Numbered from the stretch's first letter, positions 44,336 to 53,817 are shown. The stretch: 64,000 nucleotides of DNA from JAJECS01 sp965198185 (GCA_965198185.1 CBDAOU010000002.1:1922001-1986000), one strand, 5' to 3'. The notes: generated by a model not told the origin, from the letters alone. Numbers and translations: made by a program.

Positions 44336-45124
44336 TCATAGCTCAACTTCCCGAACCGCCGCCTTGTAGATCAAGTCCTCGATCTGGACGCGAAGCTCGT
44401 CGGCGGCGGATTCGAGGTCGAACACAATGGACACCGTCTCCTCGCTGCCGGGCAGCAATGACTCGGCAAACATCAGCGGTCGGCCTTCGTTGGCGGGCTT
44501 GGGGGTGGTGGAAAGTCCGTTGGTGCCCGCGTCGTCATAGACGAAGCGGGCGCCGCGGTCGTCGATGAGATTCACCCGCTCGGGCGAATACTGGATGAGC
44601 GCCGACGTGGGGTTCTGGAACCTCGCCACCACGACGACGTACACCCCGTTCCTGGGCATGAAGTCGCGCCCGAAGTACTGCGGGATGGACGGCACGGCGT
44701 ACACGTCGACCAGCGTGATATGGAGATTCGTGCCAGAGGTGGCGGTTTCGCCGACGGCGAGATCGGTGATCTCGGACGTAGGCTCCGGCGTCGCCGGGGC
44801 GGCGGTGGTCGCGGTGGCCTGGGCCGTCGTCGCCTCGCCCGCAGCCGCTTCGGTTGCAGTCACCGCGGCGGTCGTCGCCGAAGCCGCCGCCGCGTCCGTT
44901 CCCGCCACAGCCACTGTTGGCGTCGGGGACGCCACGACCTGAGTGCCAGCTCTGGCGCGCTCTTCGGCTTGCTGGGCAGCTTCGATGCTGGCGAGCAGGG
45001 CCTCTTCACCGGGGGCGTACACGATCCGGAGGAGGGCAAGGCTCACGCCCACCACGATCACCGAGGCCACGAGAAACCGCACGCTGCCGGGCATGCGCAC
45101 GAAGCCGGAGCGGAGAGCGGTCAC
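44336..45124 (-). CDS. Membrane-anchored DUF4352-like protein with Ala/Thr linker
   Basis: 262 residues. An N-terminal membrane helix (VRFLVASVIVVGVSLALLRI) is followed by about 75 residues of Ala/Thr/Glu-rich low-complexity linker. An extracytoplasmic beta-sandwich resembling DUF4352 follows: NLHITLVDVYAVPSIPQYFG, VYVVVVARFQNPTSALIQYS, LIDDRGARFVYDDAG and LLPGSEETVSIVFDLESA. Such domains bind unknown ligands at the cell surface. The linker's base composition is highly biased, which produces long spurious ORFs on the other strand. Confidence 0.7.
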   Translation of the reverse strand: MTALRSGFVRMPGSVRFLVASVIVVGVSLALLRIVYAPGEEALLASIEAAQQAEERARAGTQVVASPTPTVAVAGTDAAAASATTAAVTATEAAAGEATTAQATATTAAPATPEPTSEITDLAVGETATSGTNLHITLVDVYAVPSIPQYFGRDFMPRNGVYVVVVARFQNPTSALIQYSPERVNLIDDRGARFVYDDAGTNGLSTTPKPANEGRPLMFAESLLPGSEETVSIVFDLESAADELRVQIEDLIYKAAVREVEL

Positions 45125-45235
45125 GTCAGCGTCGTCGCGGGATTTGTCACCGGCAACCCGTCCTGTCTACCGCCATGACGCCGGATACTCAGGCGTGACG
45201 GTCGCATCCGATGCTAAGCAGGCAAGCGCAGGCCG

Positions 45236-46456
45236 TCAACGCGCCCCCGTGCCCGGAGTTGCGGCTGCGTCCGGCAACACAAAGTCTTTCGGGAGAGTGG
45301 CACTGTCTAGATTGGCCCCGGCGAAATTCGCACCGGCGAGCGAGGCGTCGGTCAGATCGGCGCCGCTGAGGTTGGCGGCCCGGAGATCGGCATTCGTCAG
45401 GATGGCGCCCCGCAAACTGGCGCCGGCAAGCAGCGCACGCCCCAGGTCCGCCCGGATTAACTTGGCGAAGCTCAAGTCGGCATTGGGCAGGTCGGCGAAG
45501 TGCAAGATGGCGTCCGTGAAGTCGGCATGGCGGAGGTTCGTCCCGCGAAGCCCAGCGCCATACAACTGCGCGCCGGCCAGCGTGGCATGGGAAAGGTCGG
45601 CACGGTCGAGCGTTGCCGCCAGCAGGTCGGACCCGCGCAGATCGGCACTGCGCCCAACCGTGGCATACCCGGAGAGGTCGGATTCGGTGAAGTCGACGAA
45701 ACGCAGGTTGGCCTCGCTGAGGTCCGCGCCCGTGAGATCGGTGCGGCTGACCTCGGCGCCGTAGAGGCGGGCGCCGTCCAGCCGAGCCCCGGAAAGGGCG
45801 GCGTCGCGGACGGTGGCCTGGGTCAGGTTCGCGCCAGTGAGGGTGGCGCCGCTGAAGTCGGTGCCGAACAGCCGCGCGCCCGCCAGCACCGAGTCGGTGA
45901 AATCGGCGCCGGGCAGCTTGGCGTCGGTGAACGACGCCCGCGACAGGTTCGCACCGGTAATGACCGCCCTGGCGGCCGTGACGCCTTGCAGCTGGATCGA
46001 CCGCGCCTCGACGCCGGCCATATGCACGTCGGTGAGCGTGGCGTCCCGCAGCTCTGCCCACACCATCTGCGCGCCCGCAAGCGACGCGCCCACGAACCGC
46101 GAGCGGTGGGCCGCGATGCCGGTCAGGTCCGCCCCGTCCAACCGCGCGCCACTCAGGTCGGCATCGACGAGGATCGCCAGGCGCAAGTTCGCCCCACGCA
46201 GGTTCGCGCCGGCGAGATTCGCACCGGCAAGGTCCGCCTTCTGGAGGTGCACGCCGGCGAGGTCGGCGCCGTGTAAGTCAGCGCCGGGACAGCGGGTGGG
46301 TTCCTGGAGCCAGGCCTCGGCAAACGCCGACTGAATCACGCACCCGTTGACCACCGCGGCGTTCTGACTCAGGACGATCGCGACCACGAGCGCGATCAGC
46401 GTGCCCGCGCCCGCGACGACCAGCGTTGCGACGACCCCGCGAAGGGTGGTTCCCAT
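45236..46456 (-). CDS. Membrane-anchored pentapeptide-repeat protein
   Basis: 406 residues. A membrane helix (VVATLVVAGAGTLIALVVAI) precedes a Cys-bearing loop and about 60 pentapeptide units of the A(D/N)LxG type, such as ADLAGVHLQKADLAGANLAG. These fold into a right-handed quadrilateral beta-helix. Length and regularity are well above a single pentapeptide domain. A short Pro/Ala/Thr tail ends the protein. Some pentapeptide proteins mimic DNA and protect gyrase, but a membrane-anchored one facing outward would not; its function is unknown. Confidence 0.85.
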   Translation of the reverse strand: MGTTLRGVVATLVVAGAGTLIALVVAIVLSQNAAVVNGCVIQSAFAEAWLQEPTRCPGADLHGADLAGVHLQKADLAGANLAGANLRGANLRLAILVDADLSGARLDGADLTGIAAHRSRFVGASLAGAQMVWAELRDATLTDVHMAGVEARSIQLQGVTAARAVITGANLSRASFTDAKLPGADFTDSVLAGARLFGTDFSGATLTGANLTQATVRDAALSGARLDGARLYGAEVSRTDLTGADLSEANLRFVDFTESDLSGYATVGRSADLRGSDLLAATLDRADLSHATLAGAQLYGAGLRGTNLRHADFTDAILHFADLPNADLSFAKLIRADLGRALLAGASLRGAILTNADLRAANLSGADLTDASLAGANFAGANLDSATLPKDFVLPDAAATPGTGAR

Positions 46457-46593
46457 AGCTTGTGGCCCGCGAGCCTGTCCTCAGCGGCACGCCGCCAGTT
46501 GCGGGGCGAGTATGCGCCACGTAGCATGATTGTGCCCGCGATTCCCTATCGCGGGAGCAAGGCTGCCAAGCGCACGCCTGTGGAACTGCCGCG

Positions 46594-47556
46594 ATGACGC
46601 AATACATCACCCGGCGGATATTGATTTCTATCCCGCTGCTATTTGGCATCTCAATCATTACGTTCATCATCATCAATATGGCTCCAGGGGACCCACTTAC
46701 TGCGCTCTTAGACCCAGAGGACCAAATATCTCTCTCGGTACGAGACATAGAAGCGCTGAGGCGCGAACTTGGTCTCGACCGGCCGGGTCCGGTGCGTTAC
46801 GCGATCTGGCTGAAAGAGGCGTTGACCGGGAACCTCGGCTACTCATTTCAGACGAAGCGACCCGTGATCGAGATGGTTATTGACAAATTGCCGGTTACCC
46901 TAAGCCTTATGGGTGTGGCGCTAGCTCTTGCCTCATCGATTGGGGTTATGTTTGGCGTTATCTCAGCTCTGAGGCAGTATTCAGTCATAGATTATTCGCT
47001 CTCTGTCATCTCATTTTTTATGATCTCAATCCCGCAATTCTTCTTTGCCCTCTCGGGCATGCTGATATTCGCGGTGTGGCTCGGGTGGCTGCCCGTATTT
47101 GGCATGTGGACGGCTGGCGAAGACCCCGAGCTGTGGGATCTCGCCCACCACGCGATCCTGCCGATCTCGGCCTTGATGCTGCAGGACATTGCGGTGTACA
47201 TGCGCTACACGCGGGCGTCGATGCTTGACACGCTCTCCGCCGAATACGTGCTGACCGCTCGGGCCAAGGGCCTGAGCGAGACGCTCGTCCTTTGGAAGCA
47301 CGTCTTTCGCAACGCGCTGGTGCCGCTGGTCACGGTCTTGGGGCTCTCACTGCCGGCGCTCATCGGTGGCGCGCTCATCATCGAGACCATCTTCTCGTGG
47401 CCCGGTGTGGGCGCGCTTGCCTACGATGCGCTGCGGCAACGCGACTATCCGGTGCAGATGGCCGTGTTGCTGATGGGCGCCACGGCGGTCCTCGCCGCCA
47501 ACCTGCTCGCGGACGTGGCCTACGCCTGGGTCGATCCGCGCGTGCGCCACTCGTAA
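46594..47556 (+). CDS. Peptide/dipeptide-type ABC transporter permease (DppB-like)
   Basis: 320 residues with the N-terminal signature YITRRILISIPLLFGISIIT and six predicted membrane helices. The EAA-type loop is YVLTARAKGLSETLVLWKHV, and NALVPLVTVLGLSLPALIGG plus ETIFSWPGVGALAYDALRQR close the fold. It pairs with the DppC-like permease 11 bases downstream. The first 500 bases of the gene are visibly less GC-rich (about half G+C by eye) than the rest and than all neighbours, so it may be a recombinant gene. Confidence 0.9.
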   Translation: MTQYITRRILISIPLLFGISIITFIIINMAPGDPLTALLDPEDQISLSVRDIEALRRELGLDRPGPVRYAIWLKEALTGNLGYSFQTKRPVIEMVIDKLPVTLSLMGVALALASSIGVMFGVISALRQYSVIDYSLSVISFFMISIPQFFFALSGMLIFAVWLGWLPVFGMWTAGEDPELWDLAHHAILPISALMLQDIAVYMRYTRASMLDTLSAEYVLTARAKGLSETLVLWKHVFRNALVPLVTVLGLSLPALIGGALIIETIFSWPGVGALAYDALRQRDYPVQMAVLLMGATAVLAANLLADVAYAWVDPRVRHS

Positions 47557-47567
47557 GGCTCGGGCAC

Positions 47568-48542
47568 GTGTCACCAGAGACCCCACCGAACCATCGCCCC
47601 CCACCAGCCGAGGCGGAGGGTGGCGCGGCAGTCGTGACTGCACATCGACGCCTGGAGGTGGTCGAGTTCCTCGACCTTCCGCCCGAGCTTTCACCCTGGA
47701 CGCGGGCGCGGCGGCGCTTCATGTCGCACAAGCTGGCCGTGCTCGGGCTCGCCATTCTCCTGAATATGGTCTTGGTCGCGGTTTTCGCGGAATTCGTGGC
47801 CCCCTACGACCCAACGCGGAACCACCTGCACAAGCTGCTGGCCCCACCAGACTCCCTGAATTGGTTGGGGACCGACCGCTCCGGTCGTGACACCTTCAGT
47901 CGGGCGGTCTACGGAGCGCGCGTCTCGCTCTCCGTGGGCGTTGTGGCGGTATCGATCTACCTGGCGATCGCGTTTGCCATTGGCGCATCGGCGGGGTTGG
48001 TGGGCGGGCGCGTCGACAACATCCTGATGCGCTTCACGGATCTCATCATGACCTTTCCCTCATTCATTCTCATCGTCATCATGGCCGGCATCCTTGGACC
48101 AAGCATCATCAACGTGATGGTGATTATTGGGATCTTCGGCTGGCCGGGGCTGGCGCGTCTGATTCGCGGTCAGATTCTGGTCCAGCGCGAGTTGGACTAC
48201 GTCATCGCATCTCAGGCGCTGGGCGGCAGCCTGCGGCACATCATCCGGCGCCACGTGCTGCCCAACGTCGTCGGGCCAGTGTCCGTGGCGGTCACGCTCG
48301 GCGTCGCCGGGGCGATTCTGGCGGAAGCCGGTCTGAGTTTCCTGGGCCTCGGCATTTCGGAGCCGGCGGCAAGCTGGGGGACGATGATTAGCAACGCCCG
48401 TGGGATCGCGTTCATCGACGCCGCGCCGGCCCTGTGGCTGTCCCCCGGACTCTCGATCGTCCTGGCCGTGCTGGCGATCTATTTCGTTGGGGACGGGCTG
48501 CGCGACGCGTTTGACGTGCGGGGCAGCGGGTCGGGCAACTAG
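47568..48542 (+). CDS. Peptide/dipeptide-type ABC transporter permease (DppC-like)
   Basis: 324 residues from GTG 47568. The N-terminal cytoplasmic segment leads to HKLAVLGLAILLNMVLVAVF. LNWLGTDRSGRDTFSRAVYG is the DppC/OppC signature, the EAA loop is YVIASQALGGSLRHIIRRHV, and LSFLGLGISEPAASWGTMIS follows. With the DppB-like protein it forms the membrane channel. No ATPase genes (DppD/DppF) are in the window, and the binding-protein genes lie in the opposite orientation. From codon 219 onward its sequence is duplicated at 51098-51419. Confidence 0.92.
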   Translation: MSPETPPNHRPPPAEAEGGAAVVTAHRRLEVVEFLDLPPELSPWTRARRRFMSHKLAVLGLAILLNMVLVAVFAEFVAPYDPTRNHLHKLLAPPDSLNWLGTDRSGRDTFSRAVYGARVSLSVGVVAVSIYLAIAFAIGASAGLVGGRVDNILMRFTDLIMTFPSFILIVIMAGILGPSIINVMVIIGIFGWPGLARLIRGQILVQRELDYVIASQALGGSLRHIIRRHVLPNVVGPVSVAVTLGVAGAILAEAGLSFLGLGISEPAASWGTMISNARGIAFIDAAPALWLSPGLSIVLAVLAIYFVGDGLRDAFDVRGSGSGN

Positions 48543-48682
48543 CGAGGCCTTGTTCAAAGAAGACGCGACGCCTGGAGCCGATTTGGGCTGACGGCAGGGG
48601 GAAGTAGGCGCGACGGCTTGTCATATCGCCTTGCCCGCCAGACTGTGGTCCCAGTCGTTCCGAGAGCACGCGGGGGCGGATT

Positions 48683-48807
48683 CCCAGGCTGCACGCAGCC
48701 TGGGCCACCGGGCATCCGTTTTCATAGATGGGCCACCGGGCACGCAGCCCCTGGGCGTCGACGCTTAAGCCACCGAGGCGGCGGGGGTTTCTCCCCGCCG
48801 CCTCGGT
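48683..48807. terminator. Two strong hairpins between convergent genes (copy A)
   Basis: CCCAGGCTGC-AC-GCAGCCTGGG at 48683-48704 and ACCGAGGCGGCGGGG-GTTTCT-CCCCGCCGCCTCGGT at 48772-48807 are perfect inverted repeats. Between the convergent DppC-like and binding-protein genes they are best read as terminators for both directions, although no U-tract follows. The remaining sequence of 48543-48850 shows no gene. The same pair recurs in copy B. Confidence 0.6.
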
Positions 48808-48850
48808 AAACGGGCGTCGAGTCGGCCCGCGGGCCGGCTCGATCCGAGGA

Positions 48851-50779
48851 CTACCCGTTGAACTCCTTGCCATCCCAGCGCGGGTCGATCCAGGTCCGCT
48901 CGACGGGTGACCGCACCGGCTGCACGTAGGTGTGCTGCCAGAGCGGGCCCTGTATGCGGCGGTGGTAGATGTTGCGGACGGTGCCGTAGTCGACCGGCCC
49001 GGCCACCATGGTGCCGCGCGCGTGGATGTACTTGGCGATCTCGAACCACGCTTCCTGCAGCTCCGCCACATCCGAAATCTGCTGCGCCTTCTCGTACATC
49101 GCGTCGATGACCGGGTCGCAGATGTCGGCGGCGTTGAAGCCGGCCTGGCTGTAGTACCAGCCGCACCGCATGCGCTGCCAGCCGTCTTCCAAGGTGTTGA
49201 AGCCGCCGAAGTTGTGCATGCTGAGGTCCCAGTTGCGGCTCTCGTAGAGCTCCTCGACAACGGCCGCCACGTCGATCCGCATGAACTGGACGTCCAGGCC
49301 AACATCCGCAAAGTACTCCTGGTACGCGAGGTCGCGCGGCCCCGCGTCCCACCATTGGATCCAGCGAATGGTCTGGCCAGTGTCGAAGCCCGACTCCGCG
49401 ATGAGCTCACGGGACGCTTCCGGATCGTAGGGGAGCTCCCGGTAGGTTCCCGGCGGCGGATCGGCGATCAGCCCCACATGCGCCCAGACGTAGTCGGTTT
49501 TGAAGCGCGTGCCGCGGTCGAGCGTCGCGTTGACCGTATCGCGGTCGAGCGCCAACACCATGGCTTCCACGAGCAGTGGGATGTTCGTGTCCGCGAAGAT
49601 CTCGGACCCCCGCTGCAGCCAGACGACGCTGCCGAACGGCGAACGCTGGGGGAAGGCCTGCAGGTGCGCTTGCTCGCCCAAGCGCACGAACGACTCCACG
49701 GTGCCCGCACGGATGTGGTCCAGCTCGCCGGCCGCGGTGGCCGCGTCGTGCGCATCGCGGTCCCCGTAGCGGATGATGTAGCGATCAATGTAGGGCGACC
49801 CATACGGAAAGTCGTCGTTGGCTTCCAGTTCGTAGAACTGGCCCTCGACGTAGCGCACGGCCTTCAAGGCCCCGTTCCCGACGGGCGTTTCAGCCAGCGG
49901 GTGCCCCTCGAAGGCCGTGGCGGGGTCAATGTCTTTGTAGAGGTGCTTCGGGTACGGCGGGAGGTGTACGGAGCGGTCCTTGAGCGGTCGCCCCCACCAG
50001 CCCGGGTTTGGACGCGCGAGCGAAACCCGCACCGTCTTGTCATCGATCTTGACCACCCCGCCGGAGTCCTCCACGTTGTCGGTGGGGTTCTCGGCCCAGG
50101 CCTGTGAGCCCTCGATGTTGATGTACGTGATGTCGGCGAACTTGGCGCCATAGGCCGGGTCGATGGCCATTTGGTAGCTCCACACCACGTCGTCCGCGAT
50201 CACCGGGGCGCCATCGTGCCAATTGAGATCGGGATGGAGGTGAAAGTCGTAGACGCGGGAGGGCTCAATCTCGTCCCAGCTTTGCGCCGCGCCCTGGCCC
50301 CAGCCGCCTGGCAGTGCCGGCAACCGGTCATCGCCCCACTGGTCGCCGTACCACAGCTGCAGCCAGACGTAGTCGTTGATGGCGTGATGCTGGCTGCCCC
50401 ACTGCGCATAGGGGTTCCAGAAGCGCGTCGCCGGGGTGCCCGCCCCCACCGTGATCGTGCCGCCGCTGACCGGGCCCACCATCTCTTCTTCGGGCGCGGC
50501 CGTGACCATGACTTCCTTGATCACTTCCCTGGTCACGATTCGCTCGACCGGGACCTCCTTGATCACTTCCTTGGTGACCACGGTCTCGACCGGGACTTCC
50601 TTGATCACTTCCTTGGTGACCACGGTCTCGACCGGGACTTCCTTGATCACTTCCTTGGTCACGACCTGCGTTTCGCCACAAGCCGCGAGCACGGCCGCGC
50701 CAGCAGCCCCGAACAGCCCGGCAGCGGCGCCTTGCAGTAGGCGCCGCCGTGACAGCGCCGCGAACATTCCGGTTCTCAT
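48851..50779 (-). CDS. Peptide-type ABC transporter solute-binding lipoprotein A
   Basis: 642 residues, SBP_bac_5 family. Twin-arginine-like SRRRLLQGAAAGLFGAAG leads to the lipobox LAAC (Cys about 35). It is followed by four 14-residue repeats of the VVTKEVIKEVPVET type, a stalk encoded by 42-bp tandem repeats near 50500-50670. The binding domain runs from GGTITVGAGTPATRFWNPYA; SWDEIEPSRVYDFHLHPDLN, ADDVVWSYQMAIDPAYGAKF and VGNGALKAVRYVEGQFYELE are typical of the family. GGAGGAG precedes the ATG. Lipid-anchored outside the membrane, it would deliver a peptide or other ligand to the DppBC-like permeases. About 95 percent identical to binding protein B. Confidence 0.9.
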   Translation of the reverse strand: MRTGMFAALSRRRLLQGAAAGLFGAAGAAVLAACGETQVVTKEVIKEVPVETVVTKEVIKEVPVETVVTKEVIKEVPVERIVTREVIKEVMVTAAPEEEMVGPVSGGTITVGAGTPATRFWNPYAQWGSQHHAINDYVWLQLWYGDQWGDDRLPALPGGWGQGAAQSWDEIEPSRVYDFHLHPDLNWHDGAPVIADDVVWSYQMAIDPAYGAKFADITYINIEGSQAWAENPTDNVEDSGGVVKIDDKTVRVSLARPNPGWWGRPLKDRSVHLPPYPKHLYKDIDPATAFEGHPLAETPVGNGALKAVRYVEGQFYELEANDDFPYGSPYIDRYIIRYGDRDAHDAATAAGELDHIRAGTVESFVRLGEQAHLQAFPQRSPFGSVVWLQRGSEIFADTNIPLLVEAMVLALDRDTVNATLDRGTRFKTDYVWAHVGLIADPPPGTYRELPYDPEASRELIAESGFDTGQTIRWIQWWDAGPRDLAYQEYFADVGLDVQFMRIDVAAVVEELYESRNWDLSMHNFGGFNTLEDGWQRMRCGWYYSQAGFNAADICDPVIDAMYEKAQQISDVAELQEAWFEIAKYIHARGTMVAGPVDYGTVRNIYHRRIQGPLWQHTYVQPVRSPVERTWIDPRWDGKEFNG

Positions 50780-50939
50780 AGGACTCCTCCCACGCCTTAA
50801 CAGGCTAACGGCGAACGATCAACCGCAGCCCGCGGATCAGGCACTTGCACCCGAACTTTAGCACCTGCAGTTTTCCGGGTCCGAATGGTTGGCTGGGGAC
50901 GAGCGGACGCGAGCGGTTTCAAGGGACCGCGGGGCTGAA

Positions 50940-51083
50940 TCAGGACCAGCGGCGCTCCGGCGGGTCAAACACGAAGCCGTGAAAGAGCGCGCGGCGCTCC
51001 GGCGGCAGCCCTGCGTAGAAGTCCTTGGAGTAGCTCCAGTGCTCGGGGTTGCCGACCATGAAGCCGTGCTCGTAGACGTAGTA
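50940..51083 (-). pseudogene. 3' fragment of the phytanoyl-CoA dioxygenase-family gene
   Basis: Encodes the last 48 or so residues of the complete protein at 53818-54633 (EHGFMVGNPEHWSYSKDFYA to DPPERRWS), with 4 base differences, of which 3 are silent and 1 changes Ala to Val. It ends abruptly at about 51083, where permease sequence in the opposite orientation begins. It has no start and is a product of the duplication. Confidence 0.88.
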
Positions 51084-51097
51084 CCGCATCATGCGGT
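51084..51097. other. Duplication joint
   Basis: Fourteen bases (CCGCATCATGCGGT) join the phyH fragment to the permease fragment. They are weakly similar to the continuation of phyH (GAGCATGACGCGGC), and GCGG followed by GGCG is shared by both parents, so crossover at short microhomology is plausible. Confidence 0.6.
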
Positions 51098-51419
51098 GGG
51101 CGGCAGCCTGCGGCACATCATCCGGCGCCATGTGCTGCCCAACGTCGTCGGGCCAGTGTCCGTGGCGGTCACGCTCGGCGTCGCCGGGGCGATTCTGGCG
51201 GAAGCCGGTCTGAGTTTCCTGGGCCTCGGCATCTCGGAGCCGGCGGCAAGCTGGGGGACGATGATTAGCAACGCCCGCGGGATCGCGTTCATCGATGCCG
51301 CGCCGGCCCTGTGGCTGTCCCCCGGACTCTCGATCGTCTTGGCCGTGCTGGCGATCTATTTCGTTGGCGACGGGCTGCGTGACGCGTTTGACGTGCGGGG
51401 CAGCGGGTCGGGCAACTAG
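51098..51419 (+). pseudogene. 3' fragment of the DppC-like permease gene
   Basis: Encodes the last 106 residues of the permease (GGSLRHIIRRHVLPNVVG to VRGSGSGN) with no amino acid change. All seven base differences from 48221-48542 are silent. It lacks a start, substrate pathway and EAA loop and cannot function alone. The purely silent divergence means the two sequences drifted while both encoded working permeases, before truncation. Confidence 0.88.
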
Positions 51420-51559
51420 CGAGGCCTTGTTCAAAGAAGACGCGACGCCTGGAGCCGATTTGGGCTGACGGCAGGGGGAAGTAGGCGCGACGGCTTGTCA
51501 TATCGCCTTGCCCGCCAGACTGTGGTCCCAGTCGTTCCGAGAGCACGCGGGGGCGGATT

Positions 51560-51684
51560 CCCAGGCTGCACGCAGCCTGGGCCACCGGGCATCCGTTTTC
51601 ATAGATGGGCCACCGGGCACGCAGCCCCTGGGCGTCGACGCTTAAGCCACCGAGGCGGCGGGGGTTTCTCCCCGCCGCCTCGGT
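51560..51684. terminator. Two strong hairpins (copy B)
   Basis: Identical inverted repeats to 48683-48807, displaced by 2877 bases, between the permease fragment and binding protein B. Confidence 0.6.
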
Positions 51685-51727
51685 AAACGGGCGTCGAGTC
51701 GGCCCACGGGCCGGCTCGATCCGAGGA

Positions 51728-53657
51728 CTACCCGCTGAAGTCCTTGCCATCCCAGCGCGGGTCGATCCAGGTCCGCTCGACGGGCGACCGCACCGGCTGC
51801 ACGTAGGTTTGCTGCCAGAGCGGCCCCTGCATGCGGCGGTGGTAGATGTTGCGCACGGTGCCGTAGTCAACCGGCCCGGCCACCATGGTGCCGCGGGCGT
51901 GGATGTACTTCGCGATCTCGAACCACGCCTTCTGCAGCTCCTCCACATCGGAAATCTGCTGCGCCTTCTCGTACATCGCGTCGATGACCGGGTCGCAGAT
52001 GTCGGCGGCGTTGAAGCCGGCCTGGCTGTAGTACCAGCCGCACCGCATGCGCTGCCAGCCGTCTTCCAAGGTGTTGAAGCCGCCGAAGTTGTGCATGCTG
52101 AGATCCCAGTTGCGGCTCTCGTACAGCTCCTCGACAACGGCCGCCACGTCGATCCGCAGGAACTGGACGTCCAGGCCAACATCCGCAAAGTACTCCTGGA
52201 ACGCCAGGGCGCGCGGCCCCGGGTCGCCCCACGTGATCCAGCGAATGGTCTGGCTGGTGTCGAAGCCCGACTCCGCGATGAGCTCACGGGACGCTTCCGG
52301 ATCGTAGGGGAGCTCCCGGTAGGTTCCCGGCGGCGGATCGGCGATCAGCCCCACATGCGCCCAGACGTAGTCGGTCTTGAAGCGCGTGCCGCGGTCGAGC
52401 GTCGCGTTGACCGTATCGCGGTCGAGCGCCAACACCATGGCTTCCACGAGCAGCGAGATGTTCGTGTCCGCGAAGATCTCGGACCCCCGCTGCAGCCAGA
52501 TGACGCTGCCGAACGGCGAGCGCTGGGGGAAGGCCTGCAGGTGCGGTTGCTCACCCAAGCGCACGAACGACTCCACGCTGCCGGCACGGATGTGGTCCAG
52601 CTCGCCGGCCTCCATGGCAGCGTCGTTCGCGTCGCGGTCCCCGTAGCGGATGATGTAGCGGTCGATGTAGGGCGACCCATACGCAAAGTCGTTGTTGGCT
52701 TCCAGTTCCCAGAACTGGCCCTCGACGTAGCGCACGGCCTTCAAGGCCCCGTTCCCGACGGGCGCTGCAGCCAGCGGGTGACCCTCGAAGGCCGTGGCGG
52801 GGTCAATGTCTTTGTAGAGGTGCTTCGGGTACGGCGGCAGGTGGATGGAGCGGTCCTTGAGCGGGCGCCCCCACCAGCCCGGGTTGGGATTCGCGAGCGA
52901 CACCCGCACCGTCTTGTTATCGATCGCGACCACCCCGCCGGAGTCCTCCACGTTGTCGGTGGGGTTTTCGGCCCAGGCCTGTGAGCCCTCGATGTTGATG
53001 TACGTGATGTCGGCGAACTTGGCGCCATAGGCCGGGTCGATGGCCATTTGGTAGCTCCACACCACGTCGTCCGCGACCACCGGGGCGCCATCGTGCCAAT
53101 TGAGATCGGGATGGAGGTGAAAGTCGTAGACGCGGGAGGGCTCGATCTCATCCCAGCTTTGCGCCGCGCCCTGGCCCCAGCCGCCTGGCAGTGCCGGCAG
53201 CCGCCCATCGCCCCACTGGTCGCCGTACCACAGCTGCAGCCAGACGTAGTCGTTGATGAAGTGATGCTCGCTGCCCCACTGCGCATAGGGGTTCCAGAAG
53301 CGCGTCGACGGGGTGCCCGCCCCCACCGTGATCGTGCCGCCGCTGACCGGGCCCACCATCTCTTCTTCGGGCGCGGCCGTGACCATGACTTCCTTGATCA
53401 CTTCCCTGGTCACGATTCGCTCGACCGGGACTTCCTTGATCACTTCCTTGGTGACCACGGTCTCGACCGGGACTTCCTTGATCACTTCCTTGGTGACCAC
53501 GGTCTCGACCGGGACTTCCTTGATCACTTCCTTGGTCACGACCTGCGTTTCGCCACAAGCCGCGAGCACGGCCGCGCCGGCGGCACCGACCAGGCCGGCC
53601 GCCGTGCCCTGCAGTAAGTCGCCGCCGTGACAGCGCCGCGAACATTCCGGTTCTCAT
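51728..53657 (-). CDS. Peptide-type ABC transporter solute-binding lipoprotein B (frameshift in signal peptide)
   Basis: From ATG 53657 the reading begins as in protein A (MRTGMFAALSRRRL), but an extra base near 53614-53620 throws the rest of the signal peptide out of frame. From the lipobox (LAAC, about 53560) the frame is intact to 51728 with the same four-fold stalk and SBP_bac_5 domain. Without the extra base the signal would read LLQGTAAGLVGAAGAAVLAA, different from A. About 30 substitutions against A are scattered through the ligand-binding part (for example GSQHHAIND to GSEHHFIND, WIQWWDAGPRDLAYQ to WITWGDPGPRALAFQ). It would be a secretion-defective null unless the shift is a sequencing error. 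Confidence 0.82.
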
Positions 53658-53817
53658 AGGACTCCTCCCACGCCTTAACAGGCTAACGGCGAACGATCAA
53701 CCGCAGCCTGCGGATCAGGCAATTGCACACGGACTTTAGCACCTGCAGTTTTCCGGGTCCGAATGGCGGGCTGGGGACGAGCGGACGCGAGCGGTTTCAA
53801 GGGACCGCGGGGCCGAA

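Larger units (their letters stand above)
48221..51083. repeat. Direct duplication, copy A (about 2.86 kb)
   Basis: This segment recurs at 51098-53961 with a constant offset of 2877 through most of its length, changing to 2878 near the binding protein's start. It begins inside the DppC-like gene (GGGCGGCAGCCTGCGG) and ends inside a phyH gene piece (CGTGCTCGTAGACGTAGTA). By hand alignment the permease 3' part differs at 7 of 322 positions, the 308-bp spacer at about 1, and the stretch upstream of the binding protein gene at about 7 of 160. Confidence 0.92.

Noticed and set aside
49000..50107. Long plus-strand ORFs opposite both binding-protein genes
   Set aside because: They are GC-driven shadows; both copies carry them because the underlying sense genes are duplicated.
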